DNA of 64,000 nucleotides from Pseudomonas paraeruginosa PA7 (lineage in GTDB: Bacteria; Pseudomonadota; Gammaproteobacteria; Pseudomonadales; Pseudomonadaceae): positions 1,058,001 to 1,122,000 of the forward strand of contig NC_009656.1 of NCBI RefSeq assembly GCF_000017205.1, given 5' to 3'. The number at the start of each line of letters is the position of its first letter. Position 1 is the stretch's first letter. A model generated the notes under the pieces. It was not told the DNA's origin. It saw only the letters and a list, made by a program, of their open reading frames with translations, and ran no database searches. This document shows positions 62,811 through 64,000 of the stretch, piece by piece. The position numbers and the translations under genes were made by a program.

Positions 62811-63572
62811 ATGCCGATCCGTTATTTCTTCAAGCAACTGCTGCTGCCGCCCGGCGGTCTGCTGGTATTGCTGTTCCTGGCGTTCTGGTGGCGTGACAGG
62901 CGGCCGCGGCTGGCGCGCCTGTGCGGCGTCTGCGGATTCTTCGGGTTGTGGCTGATGAGCATGCCGCTGAGCGTGGAATGGATGGGCCGCTGGATCGAGA
63001 GCGAACCCGCGCTGCGGGCGGAAGACTGGCCGGGCCTGGCGCAGCGCGCCGACGCCATCGTCATCCTCGGTGCCGGGCGGCAGACCAGCGATCCGGCCTG
63101 GGGCGACGACGCCCCCAGCCTGCTGGCGGCCGAGCGGCTGCGCTACGCCGCGCGGCTGGCCAGGGCGTCGTCCCTGCCGGTGCTGACCAGCGGCGGCCTG
63201 CACTATGGCCGGCCGCCCAGCGAGGCGGCGCTGATGGCCAACGCGCTGCTGGAGGATTTCGGCGTGCCGGCCCGCTGGCAGGAAGGCCTCAGTCGCACGA
63301 CCTGGGAGAACGCCACCCTCAGCGCCCCGCAGCTACGCGAGGCCGGCGTGCGCCGGGTGGTGCTGGTGACCCAGGCCTGGCACATGCAGCGGGCGCGCTG
63401 GAGTTTCGAGCGCCAGGGCTTCGAGGTGATCCCGGCGCCGGTCGGTTTCCTCGGTGGGGCCAACCTGCGCCCGTTCGGCGGCTGGCTGCCGGAGGCGCAG
63501 GCGTTCTGGCAGAGCGGCATGCTGCTGAACGAGGCCGTCGGCCTGCTCGGCTATCGCCTGTTCTACCGCTGA
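62811..63572 (+). CDS. YdcF/ElyC-type DUF218 membrane protein
   Basis: A 253-residue protein with two N-terminal helices (LLLPPGGLLVLLFLAFWW, LCGVCGFFGLWLMSMPLSV) and a periplasmic DUF218 domain: DAIVILGAGRQTSDPAWG, LPVLTSGGLHYGRPPSEAALMANALLEDFGVP, SRTTWENATLSAPQLREAGVRRVVLVTQAWHMQRARWSF. ElyC in Escherichia coli supports envelope synthesis through the undecaprenyl carrier; a similar role is inferred. GGAGGGG lies before the ATG. Confidence 0.88.
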   Translation: MPIRYFFKQLLLPPGGLLVLLFLAFWWRDRRPRLARLCGVCGFFGLWLMSMPLSVEWMGRWIESEPALRAEDWPGLAQRADAIVILGAGRQTSDPAWGDDAPSLLAAERLRYAARLARASSLPVLTSGGLHYGRPPSEAALMANALLEDFGVPARWQEGLSRTTWENATLSAPQLREAGVRRVVLVTQAWHMQRARWSFERQGFEVIPAPVGFLGGANLRPFGGWLPEAQAFWQSGMLLNEAVGLLGYRLFYR

Positions 63573-63620
63573 AACGCGGTCGGCGCCGCTGCGGCGCCGG
63601 TCGTCGAGCGAGCGCTGGCC

Positions 63621-64000
63621 TCAGCCGAACAGCCGGCGCTCCTGCGGGCGCAACCGGCGACCGAGCAGGGCCCATAGCAGCAGCACGCCGGCCAGGCCGG
63701 CCAGCGGCCAGACACGGTACTGCAGGTAGGGCGTGAGGCCCTGCATCGGTATCACCTCGCCACGCAGGATGCCCTGCTGGAACTGCGGGATCTGCTTGAC
63801 GATCCGGCCGTAGGGATCGATCAACCCGGTGACGCCATTGTTGGTCGCGCGGATCATCCAGCGGCCGCTCTCCAGGGCGCGCATCTGCGCCATCTGCAGG
63901 TGCTGCAGCGGGCCGATGGAGGTGCCGAACCAGGTATCGTTGCTCACCGTCAGCAGGACCTGGCTCTGCGCCGCGAGGGCGGCGGCGAACTCCGGATAGA
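63621..64000 (-). CDS. lnt: Apolipoprotein N-acyltransferase, C-terminal part
   Basis: The window ends inside this gene; about 125 C-terminal residues are present, out of roughly 510 in the family. The nitrilase-fold part has VLLTVSNDTWFGTSIGPLQHLQMAQMRALE in pattern, where the cysteine/tryptophan-region NDTWFG motif is typical of Lnt, then RWMIRATNNGVTGLIDPYGRIV. A last helix (LAGLAGVLLLWALLG) completes the membrane domain. Lnt adds the third acyl chain to lipoproteins in the inner membrane. Confidence 0.93.
   Translation of the reverse strand, partial: YPEFAAALAAQSQVLLTVSNDTWFGTSIGPLQHLQMAQMRALESGRWMIRATNNGVTGLIDPYGRIVKQIPQFQQGILRGEVIPMQGLTPYLQYRVWPLAGLAGVLLLWALLGRRLRPQERRLFG

Overview
The window is chromosomal DNA of a high-GC gammaproteobacterium and is almost certainly Pseudomonas aeruginosa. 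The evidence is the combination of mucE (ending in WVF) beside aqpZ, the ethanolamine operon exaC-eat-eutBC with its regulator, the proA-nadD-rsfS-rlmH-mrdA-rodA-sltB1-rlpA-dacC-lipB-lipA run, and leuS-lptE-holA. This identification comes from recognised proteins and gene order, not from a database search. There are no rRNA or tRNA genes, CRISPR arrays, prophages or intact insertion sequences. Nearly every base belongs to a gene.

Layout. (1) 1-7.0 kb: a D-tartrate dehydratase-like enolase-superfamily gene, a possible tiny secreted peptide, then a leftward trio: a two-domain thioredoxin-like lipoprotein, a DsbD/ScsB-type transmembrane reductase and a MocR regulator. This trio looks like accessory DNA. 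(2) 7.0-11.5 kb: a leftward GldA/GldF/GldG-like ABC system with a DUF4340 protein. (3) 11.8-18.2 kb: a FecR-domain periplasmic protein with a CHASE2 histidine kinase, aqpZ, mucE, a divergent OmpR-type response regulator, and ppa. (4) 18.2-22.8 kb: mtfA, a DedA protein, a membrane-anchored pseudophosphatase/pseudokinase overlapping tail to tail with a periplasmic binding protein, and a GNAT acetyltransferase. (5) 22.9-30.7 kb: ethanolamine catabolism (aldehyde dehydrogenase, permease, EutBC) driven by a sigma-54 activator, with a good sigma-54 promoter and a candidate upstream activating site. (6) 30.8-42.3 kb: mpl, ubiX, a small lipoprotein, a MORN-repeat/C13-peptidase lipoprotein, a MaoC hydratase, LrgAB-like proteins, a DedA-PAP2 fusion, a 3-methyladenine glycosylase, a methyltransferase and an RhlA-like hydrolase with a PilZ-like tail.

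(7) 42.5-53.7 kb: a tightly packed rightward housekeeping array for proline and NAD synthesis, ribosome silencing and methylation, cell elongation (PBP2, RodA, SltB1, RlpA, DacC) and lipoate synthesis. It ends at a strong terminator. (8) 53.8-57.7 kb: a LysR regulator and a broken epoxide hydrolase flanked on both sides by REPIN-like repeats, then sltB3 and a 50-codon arfA whose stop codon lies beyond an intrinsic terminator-like hairpin. (9) 57.7-64 kb: holA, lptE and leuS leftward, then a zinc-ribbon protein and a YdcF/ElyC-type protein rightward, and the 3' end of lnt.

The strongest leads for less-described biology are the FecR/CHASE2 unit next to a gliding-type ABC transporter in a non-gliding bacterium, the MORN-C13 peptidase lipoprotein, the double pseudoenzyme, the hydrolase-PilZ-like fusion with its upstream dyad, and the DsbD/two-thioredoxin lipoprotein pair.
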